Positions 57,533-57,819 of a stretch of DNA of 57,819 nt are shown here, piece by piece. This stretch comes from an uncultured Eubacteriales bacterium (GTDB lineage: Bacteria > Bacillota > Clostridia > Oscillospirales > Oscillospiraceae), in assembly GCA_900320465.1 (NCBI GenBank), contig ONSQ01000002.1, positions 1-57,819 of the forward strand, given 5' to 3'. The notes under the pieces are model-generated. The model was not told where the DNA came from. It was given only the letters and a program-made list of their open reading frames with translations, and made no database searches. Position 1 is the stretch's first letter, and each line of letters opens with the position of its first letter. Made by a program: the position numbers and the translations under genes.

Positions 57533-57819
57533 ATGGACACAGTGAATGACAGCGAGGCGCTTGAGCGCATCGCGCGTCTGGAGGACTGCGCCGACCGCTG
57601 TGCCTCTCTGTCGGACCGGTTGGTGCCGGACCTGGATGCGCTGGACGCCGCCATGGACGAGATCGCCGCGCTCTTTGCCTATTACGGCAGCGACGACTGG
57701 TTTTCGGACCGGGAGCTGCGCCTGCCGCCGGGGACAAAGGCCGGCATCCTCAGCGAGGATCTTCTCTACGACCGCTTCACGGATCTGCATGCTCTGGCCG
57801 CGCGCATGAGGCGCAGCGC
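57533..57819 (+). CDS. DUF4298 family protein (partial, 3' end outside window)
   Basis: 95 codons are visible after ATG 57533 (AAAGGAGG upstream). The sequence EALERIARLEDCADRC followed by YYGSDDWFSDRELRLPPG and GILSEDLLYDRFTDL matches the DUF4298 pattern (helical, with a conserved Y..W..D core and LSED). It continues past the right edge. Function unknown. Confidence 0.75.
   Translation, partial: MDTVNDSEALERIARLEDCADRCASLSDRLVPDLDALDAAMDEIAALFAYYGSDDWFSDRELRLPPGTKAGILSEDLLYDRFTDLHALAARMRRS

Overview
The window looks like the chromosome of a GC-rich (roughly 60%) anaerobic gut Firmicute, most plausibly a clostridial Oscillospiraceae/Ruminococcaceae-type organism. Reasons: strong AGGAGG-type ribosome sites, sigma-A promoters, lipobox lipoproteins, a carbohydrate ABC importer with no local ATPase, TIR proteins of the kind common in gut Clostridia, a CCA-encoding tRNA, and sugar- and sulfosugar-scavenging loci. 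The species is not assigned.

Layout. 1-2.5 kb: the 5' part of a GH2 beta-galactosidase-like gene, a scar fusing the ends of a GPH-type transporter gene and an AraC-type regulator gene, and a nitroreductase-like gene. 2.5-11.9 kb: a cello-oligosaccharide locus (cytoplasmic GH5, two ABC permeases, a binding lipoprotein, a LacI-family regulator; divergently a GH94 cellobiose phosphorylase and a GH5 lipoprotein). One permease gene is broken by a perfect 37-bp tandem duplication. 12-13.1 kb: an AT-rich island with a DUF2089-type protein and a coupled 37-residue membrane peptide. 13.2-16.3 kb: a sodium symporter and a DUF2974 hydrolase whose predicted 5' leader contains two adjacent cloverleaf-like hairpin clusters. 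16.9-25.9 kb: a five-gene operon (TrkA-N/RyR membrane protein, potassium-channel/RyR protein, large secreted protein, TIR-membrane protein, TIR-membrane-TPR protein); this is the strongest candidate for an uncharacterised sensing or defence system. 26.6-28.6 kb: a tRNA-Val integration hotspot with one intact tRNA, two tRNA fragments and a collapsed mobile element.

28.8-43.6 kb: a lipoprotein, a pseudo-rhomboid, rlmB with a miniature inverted-repeat element inserted exactly at its stop codon, a P-type-ATPase-like protein without the phosphorylation motif, an EF-G paralogue, an SGNH-like protein, an SPFH/ribbon-helix-helix/YhfC/DUF1648 operon, and an Xre/ABC exporter operon. 43.6-52.7 kb: a complete-looking sulfoquinovose (sulfo-transketolase) cluster: sulfoquinovosidase and isomerase on the minus strand, and divergently a split transketolase, an RpiB-like isomerase, an iron-type alcohol dehydrogenase, an EamA transporter and a ROK regulator. 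The known sulfo-TK scheme would convert sulfoquinovose to isethionate and pentose phosphate. 52.7-57.8 kb: a secreted YbjN-like protein, beta-carbonic anhydrase, a Kup potassium transporter, a proC broken by an internal out-of-frame deletion, a guanylate-kinase-like protein lacking its P-loop lysine, and a partial DUF4298 gene.

Three genes or scars (ABC permease, proC, GPH/AraC) are interrupted by clean indels or fusions. These may be real decay or assembly errors and should be checked against reads before biological weight is put on them. All calls are from reading the sequence; no database search was run.
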